A stretch of DNA of 64,000 nucleotides from Armatimonadota bacterium (GTDB lineage: Bacteria; Armatimonadota; JADLDR01), in assembly GCA_020846535.1 (NCBI GenBank), contig JADLDR010000040.1, positions 1-64,000 on the forward strand, given 5' to 3'. Of the stretch, positions 43,922-51,470 are shown one piece after another. A program made the position numbers and the translations under genes. Position 1 is the stretch's first letter; every line of letters begins with the position of its first letter. The notes under the pieces were generated by a model. It was not told the origin of the DNA and searched no databases. It saw only the letters and a program-made list of their open reading frames with translations.

Positions 43922-44320
43922 GTGGCTGGGGTTCGTATCGACAGAGTACTTCTCGTCACAGGAGCCTCTGTCATGAATCTCTTGCAACCGTCTCCCGATG
44001 GGGAGGTTCTGCTTGCGCCGTTCCAATCCTTGTTGTCAAAGGCGGGTTTCCGTTACTTTCGGGCGTTCGTGGTGATCTTTGCCCATCTGGACGGCCGGCT
44101 GTGAGTAGCCCAGGTGATTCTGTCGCACCTGTTGGGCCGCCACTTCACGAACTTCTATCGGTTCCTGGAAAGCAACGCCTGGGCGACCGAAGCCCCTGCC
44201 CGTCAGGTGTGGCGACTGTGTGTGCCCTACAGTCTCCAGGGAGGAGGCCGTCTCTTCGTAGCCCTGGACGACACGGTGGCCCAGAAGACCGGGAAACACT
44301 TTGGACTTGCCCCGATTTGA
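43922..44320 (+). pseudogene. N-terminal fragment of an IS701/IS4-like DDE transposase, with in-frame TGA
   Basis: GTG 43922 follows AAAGGAG. The frame reads FQSLLSKAGFRYFRAFVVIF, then TGA (44102-44104), then VILSHLLGRHFTNFYRFLES, and RLFVALDDTVAQKTGKHFG, which has the first catalytic-type Asp pair of DDE transposases. It stops at 44320, where an IS3-type end begins. About two thirds of a normal transposase is missing, so the element is dead. Confidence 0.7.
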
Positions 44321-44463
44321 TGGACACCGGTATCATAGCGGTATCATAGTGTTTGAAGGTGTCCATGCCGAAATCTCATGCACCCTATCCACAGGCATTC
44401 AAAGACGAGGTGGTCCGCCTGGTTCTCTTCGGCCAGAGCCGCTTCGTCAAGGTTAAGAAATAA
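44321..44463 (+). mobile_element. Left-end fragment of an IS3-family element
   Basis: TGGACACCGG...AAGGTGTCC (44321-44364) resembles an IS3-type terminal region. ATG 44365 begins MPKSHAPYPQAFKDEVVRL, the typical start of an IS3 OrfA helix-turn-helix protein, but after 32 codons it meets TAA (44461-44463). The rest of the element is absent. It interrupts the older transposase fragment on its left. Confidence 0.65.
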
Positions 44464-44490
44464 CCTCCTGTCAGGAACGGCGACCCACCC

Positions 44491-44573
44491 GTCATTACGC
44501 GGCGAAGCCGAAGCCATCTCATGGCGGGAGGGGGCCAGGGGATGGCTTCGTCGCTGTCGCTCCTTGCAAGGAC
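44491..44573. repeat. Hairpin repeat of the GTCATTxCG / GCTTCGTCGCT class
   Basis: Left arm GTCATTACGCGGCGAAGC...AAGCCATCTC (44491-44520), right arm GGATGGCTTCGTCGCTGTCGCTCCTTGCAAGGAC (to 44573). Imperfect inverted repeat of a kind dispersed in many bacterial genomes, related in its inner part to copies A and B. The rest of 44464-44824 holds only the rsmE terminator. Confidence 0.6.
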
Positions 44574-44693
44574 GAGGCGTTCATCGGGAAGTTGTTTTTT
44601 AATGGTTACTAATATCCTCCGAAACCAACGACCTTGATCGGTGCAGCGACTCAGCATACAGGTCGGCTCTCCTGAGCGCATGGCCCCAAACGC

Positions 44694-44724
44694 AAAAGGG
44701 CTGAGCGACTTTCTCAGCCCTTGC
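44694..44724 (-). terminator. Terminator-like hairpin downstream of rsmE
   Basis: AAGGGCTGAG / CTCAGCCCTT stem with a 7-base loop, ending in TTTTGCG on the minus strand, 100 bases past the rsmE stop. Confidence 0.6.
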
Positions 44725-44824
44725 CAGGAACGCCACGCTTTCCGCCCCTACTGGCCGGTGGGCTTCTTGCCGCCCGCCAGGGGAGCGGATTATAGGGAAC
44801 CGTCCATCGAAGAAGCAATCCACT

Positions 44825-45559
44825 TTATCCGTAGGCCAGCAGCGCCAGCCCTGCAATCGCCGCCGTTTCCGTTCGCAAGACCCGTTCGCCCAGACGGATG
44901 AGGCGGCCTCCGCCCATACGCCATATATCTTCTTCTTCCTCCGTCCATCCTCCTTCCGGCCCCACGGCCAGGGCCGCGCTGCCCCGGCAATCGCCTGGTC
45001 GAATAGAGACATCCTCTCCGGTTTCGCTCAGAACCCATCCGGCCCCGGCCTCTTGCCAGCAAGAGAGGCGGAGCGCGTTCGGCAGAGGGAGGGGCGGGAG
45101 GATTTCGGGCACGACGGCGCGACGGCACTGGCGGACGGCGCGAACCGCCGCGGGGAGCCAGCGGTGGATCTTTTCGCGCGACAATTCCTCCTTGGTGTTC
45201 AGGGAGCGGGCCGTCAGCAGGGGGACGATCCGGACGGCTCCCAGTTCGACGGCTTTCTGAACGATCCAGAGCATCCGCTCGCGGGCGGGAACGGCCTGGA
45301 AGAGCGTAACGGTGACCTCCGGCTCCGGCGGCTGGGAGAAGGCTTCAAAGACGGTGGCTTCCGCGTTACCTGCTTCGCAGGAGATTAGCCGGGCGCGGAA
45401 ATATCGGCCTGCGGCATCGGCCAGGGTGAACGATTCTCCGCCCCGCACCTCACGAAAGCGCAGGCGGGCAAGATTGACGCCGTCCATCGAAACGCTCAGC
45501 CCGATATCAAGCGGGGATGAGATGCTGATGGGGAGGTGCAGGTCGGGCAAGGCAGCCAT
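44825..45559 (-). CDS. rsmE: 16S rRNA (uracil1498-N3)-methyltransferase RsmE
   Basis: Predicted 244 residues. An N-terminal PUA-like domain (LRFREVRGGESFTLAD) precedes the SPOUT domain: RMLWIVQKAVELGAVRIVPLLTARS, RWLPAAVRAVRQCRRAVVPEI, the knot motif LAVGPEGGWTEEE and the end RLGERVLRTETAAIAGLALL. These are the standard RsmE signatures. It methylates U1498 of 16S rRNA. The length is normal. Its start faces the BlaI-like gene across a 175-base gap. Confidence 0.95.
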   Translation of the reverse strand: MAALPDLHLPISISSPLDIGLSVSMDGVNLARLRFREVRGGESFTLADAAGRYFRARLISCEAGNAEATVFEAFSQPPEPEVTVTLFQAVPARERMLWIVQKAVELGAVRIVPLLTARSLNTKEELSREKIHRWLPAAVRAVRQCRRAVVPEILPPLPLPNALRLSCWQEAGAGWVLSETGEDVSIRPGDCRGSAALAVGPEGGWTEEEEDIWRMGGGRLIRLGERVLRTETAAIAGLALLAYG

Positions 45560-45644
45560 GTCGGAAACATATCACTTCCATTAGGCAGGGCATATCAATT
45601 ACCCCTACTCTGATTGCAAGTCTTAGATTCTTTTCATAGGAGGG

Positions 45645-45679
45645 TTGACAATTGATATTTTTTTGCGTATGATTATAAT
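45645..45679 (+). promoter_or_regulatory. Promoter of the BlaI-like regulator gene
   Basis: TTGACA (45645-45650), a 17-base AT-rich spacer and TATGAT (45668-45673). An overlapping TATAAT (45674-45679) can pair with TTGATA (45652-45657). Confidence 0.75.
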
Positions 45680-45734
45680 ATATCAGACATGACGCGGCAT
45701 ACGAGTCCGACTTGTTCGGATGGAGGAGCGAATT

Positions 45735-46190
45735 ATGGCAGGCGAAAAAGGCGTCCGGGATTATATCGGCATCCGCAAGGGGCTGGAAGGCTATTCGTTG
45801 GGCGAGCTGGAGGCCCAACTGCTGGATGTGATCTGGGAACTGGATAAACCGGTCACGACTTCCGAGATTTTCAAGATCATGTATCCACGGCGCGAATTGT
45901 CCTATTCGACCATCATGTTGACGATGGCGAAGCTGGCCCGCAAAGGCATTCTATTGCAGGAGCGCACCGGGGAAAAGAAGAAAGATCCCTTTATCTATAC
46001 CCCTAATATCAGCCGCTGGGATATGGGCTATCTTCTGCTCGACGATATCTCGCGCAAAATCCTGCGCGTCCCCCTGACCGAGATATTCACCAAGTTCTCC
46101 GGCGACGCCCCTCACGATATGGAAGCCGAACTGGAGCGCACTAAGGCCCTCATCAATGCCCACAAAAAGGGGAGGGAAGAGGAGGGATAG
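45735..46190 (+). CDS. BlaI/MecI/CopY-family transcriptional regulator
   Basis: Predicted 151 residues from ATG 45735 behind GGAGGAG. Winged helix: LGELEAQLLDVIWELDKPVTTSEIFKIM and RELSYSTIMLTMAKLARKGILLQE match the BlaI DNA-binding domain. A C-terminal helical part (LTEIFTKFSGDAPHDMEAELE) serves dimerisation. Such repressors usually sit beside a BlaR1-type sensor protease, or control copper genes; neither is adjacent here. The nearest genes, rsmE and the lipoyl/methyltransferase pair, are possible but unproven targets. Confidence 0.88.
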   Translation: MAGEKGVRDYIGIRKGLEGYSLGELEAQLLDVIWELDKPVTTSEIFKIMYPRRELSYSTIMLTMAKLARKGILLQERTGEKKKDPFIYTPNISRWDMGYLLLDDISRKILRVPLTEIFTKFSGDAPHDMEAELERTKALINAHKKGREEEG

Positions 46191-46293
46191 AGGGGATAGG
46201 GGTTAGGGTATAGGGTGTAGAAAACGGATTGTGGGGTTTGGCGGCAGCCTTCGCCTCAGCACCCTATACCCTACACCCTAATCCCTACCCCCT
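46190..46293. repeat. Inverted repeat of the GGGTATAGGGTGTAG family
   Basis: Left arm ...GGTTAGGGTATAGGGTGTAG (to 46220), right arm ACCCTATACCCTACACCCTA (from 46261). Arms of about 30 bases around an A-rich centre, filling the gap between convergent genes. Related copies at 56570-56647 and (one arm) about 43669. Confidence 0.75.
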
Positions 46294-46535
46294 CACTCCC
46301 CCGGGTCGATGAGGGCGATCAGTGCCCCCTGGGTGATCTCGTCGCCTTCGCCGATGAGGATGCGGGCGAGGGTGCCGGTGACAGGGGCCTCGATGGTAAA
46401 GGCCGCCTTGTCGGTCTCGAATTCGGCCAGTTCCTCCCCCTGTTTGACCGCCTCTCCCTCGTCTTTATACCAGAAGGACAGCTTGGTGCTGCATTTAGCC
46501 TCCCCGTAATCTGGGATCCTCACTTCTACGGACAT
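46293..46535 (-). CDS. Free-standing lipoyl (biotinyl/lipoyl-attachment) domain protein
   Basis: Predicted 80 residues from ATG 46535, 8 bases after AAGGAGGT. It is a single lipoyl domain: VEVRIPDYGEA, WYKDEGEAVKQGEELAEFETDKAAFTI with the modifiable Lys43 in ETDKA, and GTLARILIGEGDEITQG. Normally this domain is part of E2 acyltransferases; here no E2 catalytic domain follows. It lies 49 bases downstream of an ArsM-like methyltransferase with a CPSC redox motif, so it may act as a separate redox or acyl carrier. Confidence 0.88.
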   Translation of the reverse strand: MSVEVRIPDYGEAKCSTKLSFWYKDEGEAVKQGEELAEFETDKAAFTIEAPVTGTLARILIGEGDEITQGALIALIDPGE

Positions 46536-46584
46536 GCGTTCATACCTCCTTGTGCGGGCATTCGCCCGGCTGTCGAGTCTCAAG

Positions 46585-47775
46585 TTATGGCTGCGGCATT
46601 CCAACCTGAAGAGGGACGATATCGCAGGACGGGGCCTGCTGGCGGGCGCGATAGGGCCAGGCGTGGCGGTCGAAGGGGTGGAATTGGCCGCCCTTGTTGT
46701 TGCCGGTCACATCGACCTCGGTGTAGCGGATATCGGCTGCGTCCAGGCAGGCTTTCGAACTGGCGCAGGAGGGGCAGCCCTGCTTGGTATAGATCGTGAT
46801 GGGCAGGATCGCGTTTGGGTTTCCCTTCGTTTCGCGAGGGTCGCGGGCCACGTCATGAGAGCAGTCGAACGGCCCGGCAAGGCCCAGGGGAACATCGTAG
46901 GCGGATGGCAGGAACACTAGATCGTCCTTATAGGGCGCTTTGGCATAAAGATCGTAGGTTTTATTGCAGACGGCGATCCGCTCGCCGCGGGGGAGGATGT
47001 GGCCGTCATCGTCGCTGACGCTTTTCCACGGCCCCTTGTAGATGACCGCCTGGTAACGCTCCAGGCAAGGGCCTTCCTTGCCCTTATAGCCTGCGGCCGC
47101 GACGCGCCTCAGTTCGGCCCCGTTTTCCGCCTTGGAGGAGGCTTCCGCGGGAAAATCGATGAGGTGGATGCCGTAGAACCGGGCCTGCTCCAGAGCGCGC
47201 ATCATCTTCAGTTCTTGCCAGGGGGCAATCTCCTGACCGGCGGGCAGCGGTTCGTCGGAAACCGTTTCATAGAGCAGAATGCGCCCGCCGCGCTTGAGGC
47301 GGTGATAGAGGTCGGCGAGAAGGGAGGCTCGCTGCTCCTCACCCAGGCCGGAGAAAACTCCGTCGGCGATGATGGCGCTGAGATGTCTGCCATGGAGAGG
47401 CGACTGTCGGCGCAGATCCTCCTGGAAGGCGGCAAAACGCTGTAAGTCCGCCGCGGAGCGGATGGGGTGGGAGGCAAGGTAGCGGTTCACCTGCTCCAGG
47501 TCGGCTTCCAGGTCCAGATAGTCGCTGAGGCTCGAATGAACCGGGGCCTCGCACCGCTCCGCCTGGCGGGCTGTTTGCGCCAGCCGGTCCGGGGCTGATT
47601 CCAGGGCGAAAATCTCCCCCTTCGGCCCGATCCTGCGGGCGATTTCCGACAAATCGCTCCCTTCACCGCAGGCGAGACATAAAACCGCATCGCCGGGATG
47701 CAGGTAATCGAGAAACAGGGCGGCCCCACGGCCCGAGCCGCTATCCGCTTCCAACGCGGGCGTCAATATATCCAC
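46585..47775 (-). CDS. SAM-dependent methyltransferase (ArsM-like) with C-terminal glutaredoxin-like CPSC segment
   Basis: A GTG at 47775, 6 bases after AAGGAGG, gives 396 residues. Class I methyltransferase: HPGDAVLCLACGEGSDL (SAM motif), then SAIIADGVFSGL and LKRGGRILLYETVS. The next part (RYQAVIYKGPWKSVSDDDGH, RGERIAVCNKTYDLY, PFDCSHD, RDPRETKG) resembles the C-terminal half of arsenite methyltransferase relatives. The tail ITIYTKQGCPSCASSKACL is the start of a glutaredoxin fold, but after TGNNKGGQFHP it no longer matches and ends within 33 residues. The Grx part may be truncated. Substrate (arsenic or other) unproven. Confidence 0.78.
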   Translation of the reverse strand: MDILTPALEADSGSGRGAALFLDYLHPGDAVLCLACGEGSDLSEIARRIGPKGEIFALESAPDRLAQTARQAERCEAPVHSSLSDYLDLEADLEQVNRYLASHPIRSAADLQRFAAFQEDLRRQSPLHGRHLSAIIADGVFSGLGEEQRASLLADLYHRLKRGGRILLYETVSDEPLPAGQEIAPWQELKMMRALEQARFYGIHLIDFPAEASSKAENGAELRRVAAAGYKGKEGPCLERYQAVIYKGPWKSVSDDDGHILPRGERIAVCNKTYDLYAKAPYKDDLVFLPSAYDVPLGLAGPFDCSHDVARDPRETKGNPNAILPITIYTKQGCPSCASSKACLDAADIRYTEVDVTGNNKGGQFHPFDRHAWPYRARQQAPSCDIVPLQVGMPQP

Positions 47776-47806
47776 TCTATCCCTCCTTTACGGCGCTGCC
47801 GGTTAT

Positions 47807-48184
47807 TTACAGGTCGGATTCGTCTCCTTTGCCTTTGAGAAGGCAGTAGCCCTTCAGTTTCTTGCATTCGTGGCTCACTTCGTCCATCCGGCGCTCCACC
47901 ATTTCCATGATCTCGGCCTTGAGCCGCTCGTTGTAGCGGCGGCAGATCTCGTCCATCGTGGAGACGATATCCAGGGCGTCGTCCAGTTTGATGTCGTTCA
48001 GCGGGGTGGAGGTGAACTCTTTGAGCATGGCCTCCACATCGGGGCGGCGGATGCGGTGCTGGCCTCCGGGCGTCTTCAGGGTGCGGAGTTTCCCCTGGTA
48101 AATGTACCGCTTGACGGTCATTATGCTCACCTGAAGATATTCGGCCACCTGTTTCAAAGTCATCAGGTCTTCATTCGGTAACAA
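47807..48184 (-). CDS. Excisionase/MerR-type helix-turn-helix regulator
   Basis: A TTG at 48184, 7 bases after GAGGTG, gives 125 residues; ATG 48163 is the alternative. N-terminal HTH_17: LMTLKQVAEYLQVSIMTVKRY and GKLRTLKTPGGQHRIRRPDV. The C-terminal half is a charged helix (AEIMEMVERRMDEVSHECKKL) able to form a coiled coil. Its promoter shares a 15-base inverted repeat with that of the divergent gene (48357), so it probably represses or activates both. Confidence 0.85.
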   Translation of the reverse strand: MLPNEDLMTLKQVAEYLQVSIMTVKRYIYQGKLRTLKTPGGQHRIRRPDVEAMLKEFTSTPLNDIKLDDALDIVSTMDEICRRYNERLKAEIMEMVERRMDEVSHECKKLKGYCLLKGKGDESDL

Positions 48185-48222
48185 TATGCTTCACCTCTGT
48201 TAAAATCGTTCTGCCAGGCACA

Positions 48223-48327
48223 ATTATACCACTGGTGATAGCAAAAAATCAACGGGCAAAATCTCCCGCTAGGCGGACTTTTACGGAGGGCAGGCCGTTG
48301 ATTTTTCGCGTACGGTCTGGTTATAAT
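48223..48327. promoter_or_regulatory. Divergent promoters with shared 15-base inverted repeat
   Basis: Minus-strand promoter TTGATT (48252-48247), 18 bases, TATAAT (48228-48223). Plus-strand promoter TTGATT (48298-48303), 18 bases, TATAAT (48322-48327). Each -35 lies in the word CCGTTGATTTTTxGC, one copy in each direction, forming an inverted repeat (48241-48255 with 48295-48309) with one mismatch. Confidence 0.8.
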
Positions 48328-48356
48328 GTTGGTGTCGCTTCCGGAAAGGGGATGAC

Positions 48357-48629
48357 ATGGATACCTGCGCCCGCTGCCAGGCGGCGATCTGTTTTCGCGA
48401 GCAGCTTTTGAATGCGATGCTGGGAATTATGGAACCGGCGGAATACCGCTGTCTGGTCTGTCTCGCCGCCGGGTTCGGGCGCTCCGAGCGAGAAGTCTAC
48501 GACCATCTCGGCAAATACCTGACGCACCGTCCTTGTTTTCTAGAAAAGTGGGTGGAAATATCCCCTTGCGCGGGCTGCGAACAGGCGGGCCGCCGCTTCT
48601 GTCCTCCTCCTGAGAAGCCATGTTCCTGA
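48357..48629 (+). CDS. Small Cys-rich protein of unknown function
   Basis: Predicted 90 residues from ATG 48357 (GGAAAGGGG upstream). Cysteines occur in CARCQAAIC (4-12), YRCLVCLAAGFG, RPCFLEKW, CAGCEQAG and RRFCPPPEKPC, ten in all, in pairs that could bind metal or Fe-S. A central helical region has EREVYDHLGKYLTH. Not recognised as a known family. It overlaps the DUF218 gene by 10 bases and has its own regulated promoter. Confidence 0.65.
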   Translation: MDTCARCQAAICFREQLLNAMLGIMEPAEYRCLVCLAAGFGRSEREVYDHLGKYLTHRPCFLEKWVEISPCAGCEQAGRRFCPPPEKPCS

Positions 48630-49231
48630 GAAACCGGAGACCTATCCTCAAGCTCCTTTTGCTGGCGCTGCTGATCCTGACGGCAGGCGCATTGATTTTT
48701 CATCGCCCGCTGCTGACCTATGCGGCCCGCTCCCTGATCGTCACCCACCCGCTGGAGAAGGCGGATATCATCATAGCCCTGAGCGGGGAATCCAGCGGGG
48801 AACGGGAGGCCCATGCCGCCGATATCTGGAAGGCGGGTTATGCGCCCCGGATTCTGGTCGCAGGCTGCCGGATCGCCTGGAAAACCAACGAGGCGGAGTG
48901 CATGAAGCGCCACCTGCTGGAACTGGGCATTCCGGAATCGGCCATCCTGATGGAAAAAGAGGGCGAAAACACCGTCCAACAGGCGACCAATATCCAAAAG
49001 AGGATCGAGCCGCTCGGGGCCGAATCGCTGATTCTGGTCACCTCCCCTTACCACACGCGCCGCGCCCTCAGGCTGTTCCGTGATGTTTTCGGGCCGGAAT
49101 ACCGGATCATCTCCTCCCCGGTCCAGGCCAGCCGCTTCCGCATCGAAGAATGGTGGACCCGCAGCTACGACACACGAATGGTGATGAGCGAATTTATCAA
49201 ATGGGTGAAAGCCTGGCTCAGGTTGCCGTGA
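48620..49231 (+). CDS. DUF218/YdcF-like membrane-anchored protein
   Basis: Predicted 203 residues. N-terminal membrane anchor PILKLLLLALLILTAGALIF. DUF218 pattern: EKADIIIALSGESSGEREAHAADIW, RILVAGCRIAWKTNEAECMKRHL, LGIPESAILMEKEGENTVQQA and LILVTSPYHTRRALRLF. Related proteins (SanA, YdcF, ElyC) act in envelope integrity; the biochemical role is unknown. It overlaps the Cys-rich gene, hence is translationally coupled to it. Confidence 0.85.
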   Translation: MFLRNRRPILKLLLLALLILTAGALIFHRPLLTYAARSLIVTHPLEKADIIIALSGESSGEREAHAADIWKAGYAPRILVAGCRIAWKTNEAECMKRHLLELGIPESAILMEKEGENTVQQATNIQKRIEPLGAESLILVTSPYHTRRALRLFRDVFGPEYRIISSPVQASRFRIEEWWTRSYDTRMVMSEFIKWVKAWLRLP

Positions 49232-49237
49232 GACGGG

Positions 49238-49417
49238 CTATAGGCGCTTGATATGCCGAAAGATCGAATAAACCGCCGCCGCAGCCAGCAGGTAGAGGAG
49301 AAGGTCCAGTTTCAGCCGCTGCCAGGCGGCTTGTTTTTTGCGGCGGTCTTTGTGCAGGAAAAAGATCGCCGCATCGAGCAGCCAGAGGAAGATCAGGATG
49401 ATGGCGATGAGTTTCAT
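49238..49417 (-). CDS. Small membrane protein of unknown function
   Basis: Predicted 59 residues: MKLIAIILIFLWLLDAAIFF, a basic middle (KDRRKKQAAWQRLK) and a second hydrophobic stretch LDLLLYLLAAAAVYSIF. Two membrane segments, cytoplasmic loop positive. Its ATG overlaps the plsC stop (ATGA), a sign of coupling. No known family. Confidence 0.6.
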   Translation of the reverse strand: MKLIAIILIFLWLLDAAIFFLHKDRRKKQAAWQRLKLDLLLYLLAAAAVYSIFRHIKRL

Positions 49418-50040
49418 GGGGCCGGACGGTAGGGCGGGTCCAATAAGCGGGCGATGCTATCCCGGATGGCGGAGACCACCTGCTCGCGGGCGTCCGGGGT
49501 GTCCTTTCGACCATAGAATTCGGGAAAGGCGAGGGGCGGGCCGAAGCGGATGAGCAGGCGGGCCGGGCGGGGGAATTTGGCATGGGGGGCAAGCAGCTTT
49601 TCCGTCCCCTGGATGGCGACCGGAACGACGGGCGCTTTCGACTTGAGCGCGATATAGGCGATGCCCTGCTCCAGCTTCTGGAGCCGCCCGTCAGGGCTGC
49701 GCGTGCCTTCGGGAAAGAGGCCGACCACTTCTCCAGCCTCCAGCCAGGCCAGGCACTGGCGGAGCGCGCTTCGGTCGGCGGCACCGCGTCTGACCGGAAA
49801 AGTGCCGAGGGCGCGGACCAGGCTGCCCAGAAGGGGAACGCGGAAAAGCTCCTCTTTTGCCATGAAGCGGACGGGCCGCCGCACCATCCCGCCCAGGAAA
49901 GGCGGGTCGGCCATGCTGAGGTGGTTGGAGACCAGGATCACCGGGCCGGTGGCCGGGATACGCTCATGCCCTTCTACGCGAGGCCGCCCCATCAGCCCGT
50001 AGACGACCTTGACCAGACACCAGACGAAGCGATATAACAC
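49414..50040 (-). CDS. plsC: 1-acyl-sn-glycerol-3-phosphate acyltransferase (PlsC family)
   Basis: A GTG at 50040, 8 bases after GGAG, gives 208 residues. Acyltransferase motifs: SNHLSMADPPFL (NHx4D), AKEELFRVPLLGSLVRALGTFPVRRG, GLFPEGTRSPDG (FPEGT) and APVVPVAIQG. It transfers an acyl chain to lysophosphatidate in phospholipid synthesis at the membrane. The cmk gene lies 3 bases upstream; cmk-plsC pairing is common in bacteria. Confidence 0.94.
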   Translation of the reverse strand: MLYRFVWCLVKVVYGLMGRPRVEGHERIPATGPVILVSNHLSMADPPFLGGMVRRPVRFMAKEELFRVPLLGSLVRALGTFPVRRGAADRSALRQCLAWLEAGEVVGLFPEGTRSPDGRLQKLEQGIAYIALKSKAPVVPVAIQGTEKLLAPHAKFPRPARLLIRFGPPLAFPEFYGRKDTPDAREQVVSAIRDSIARLLDPPYRPAP

Positions 50041-50043
50041 GCG

Positions 50044-50724
50044 CTAGGCTCCTCTCGACCGGCAGAGATCCAGGATGCGCTCCGCCACCTGGCCGGCGGT
50101 CAAACCGTCGGTATCGAGGGGCACGGCGTCAGGGGCCGGTTTGAGGGGACTCATCGCCCTGGTGCTGTCCCGCAGGTCCCGTTCCTCCATCTCCGCCCGG
50201 ATCCGCTCCAGGTCGGCCTCTGTTCCTTTGCCCTTCAATTCCTCGTAGCGCCTCCGGGCGCGTTCGCCGGAGGAGGCGGTGAGGAATATCTTGACTTCCG
50301 CCCCCGGGAAGACGACGGTTCCGATATCGCGCCCCTCCATCACCACACCGCCGCCCCGGCCCATCGCCTGCTGCGCGGCCACCATCGCATGGCGCACCCC
50401 GGGAATGGCGGAGGCGACGCTGGCAAGGTGAGAAACCTCCTGGGAGCGGATCATGCGTGTGATATCCAGGCCGTCGGCAATGACCCTCTGGTCGCCCCTC
50501 TCGCGGCGGAAATCGATCTCGATAGATTCGGCAATCTCCACAACGGCGTTCTCTTCGTCCGGCGGGATGCCTTCGGCAAGCGATTTCCAGGCGACAGCTC
50601 GATACATCGCCCCGGAATCGATGTAGGTATAACCGAGGGCATCGGCGACCTTGCGGGCGACCGTACTCTTCCCGGCCCCGGCAGGCCCGTCGATGGCGAC
50701 GGTCAGGTGGCTTTGTTCCGGCAC
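50044..50724 (-). CDS. cmk: Cytidylate kinase
   Basis: A GTG at 50724 behind GGAGG (inside the creatininase 3' end) gives 226 residues. VAIDGPAGAGKSTVARKVA (P-loop), YIDSGAMYRAVAW, QEVSHLASVASAIPGVR, VVMEGRDIGTVVFPGAEVKIFL, and DSTRAMSPLKPAPDAVPLDT are classical Cmk blocks. It phosphorylates CMP and dCMP. The gene starts one base after the creatininase stop, so both belong to one operon with plsC. Confidence 0.96.
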   Translation of the reverse strand: MPEQSHLTVAIDGPAGAGKSTVARKVADALGYTYIDSGAMYRAVAWKSLAEGIPPDEENAVVEIAESIEIDFRRERGDQRVIADGLDITRMIRSQEVSHLASVASAIPGVRHAMVAAQQAMGRGGGVVMEGRDIGTVVFPGAEVKIFLTASSGERARRRYEELKGKGTEADLERIRAEMEERDLRDSTRAMSPLKPAPDAVPLDTDGLTAGQVAERILDLCRSRGA

Positions 50725-51444
50725 TTAGCTCAGTTCCTCCAGCCATGCGGCCAGCATGGCCTCGAAATAGCGCCGCCCGGCCTCGGGAGAGGCGTTGCGG
50801 CTCTCCCGGCCCGGCTGCTCGCAATACCAGAGGCTTCCGTCCCGGAGGCGTTCCAGCTCCACCATCTCCGGGTGCAGGTGCATCAGCACGGAGGTCTCGA
50901 ATTCGCCCGCATGGTCTCCGGGGCAGGCAGGGGCGGCTTTGGGCAGGATCGTGGGAGCGACCCGGATCCGGCCCCAGGGCGAGATATCCTCCGGCCCGGA
51001 CGCGGACCTGCCCCACCAGCCGGTTCCTCTCTCCTCCAGCATCATCTCGAAGGGCAGTTCCGAGGCCGCCTTGCGAAAGGCGATGCCTTCCGGCCCCTCC
51101 GTTCCCTGGTGGTGAATCATCACAATGATCTTCGCGAACCCGGTCCGCCACAGGCCGCGCAAAACTTCCTTCACATAAGGGGCGAAGGCGTCCCCAGGCA
51201 TATCCATCGTGCCCATCTCCGGCCCGCTGACCGCATAGCCGGTCGGCCCGTAGTCTATGGTCGGGGCGACCGCCGCCGGGATGCGGGCGGCAATCGCCTC
51301 GCAGAGGGCTTCCGCCACTAGGGTGTCGTTTCCCAGCCCCATGTGGTGGCCGTGGCATTCCACGCAGCCTGCCGGGACCAGAACCGGCCACTTTGCCGCA
51401 ACGGCAAGGCGCAACCGATAAGGTAGCATCGCTTTCAGGTGCAT
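50725..51444 (-). CDS. Creatininase-family amidohydrolase
   Basis: Predicted 239 residues from ATG 51444 (AAAAGGAA upstream). Metal-site motifs: LVPAGCVECHGHHMGLGND (Glu, His, Asp ligands), MIHHQGTEGPE, and GDHAGEFETSVLMHLHPEMV. The family contains creatininase, mycofactocin peptidase MftE and FAPy deformylase-like enzymes; the substrate here is unclear. The position just upstream of cmk hints at a nucleotide-related or housekeeping role, but this is weak evidence. Confidence 0.86.
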   Translation of the reverse strand: MHLKAMLPYRLRLAVAAKWPVLVPAGCVECHGHHMGLGNDTLVAEALCEAIAARIPAAVAPTIDYGPTGYAVSGPEMGTMDMPGDAFAPYVKEVLRGLWRTGFAKIIVMIHHQGTEGPEGIAFRKAASELPFEMMLEERGTGWWGRSASGPEDISPWGRIRVAPTILPKAAPACPGDHAGEFETSVLMHLHPEMVELERLRDGSLWYCEQPGRESRNASPEAGRRYFEAMLAAWLEELS

Positions 51445-51470
51445 CGAAGATTCCTTTTGGATTTTCCCGA

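Noticed and set aside
44102-44104. In-frame TGA in the transposase fragment as a second selenocysteine site
   Set aside because: The gene is truncated and fused to another IS end, so a dead-gene stop is the simpler reading; the family has no conserved Cys known there.
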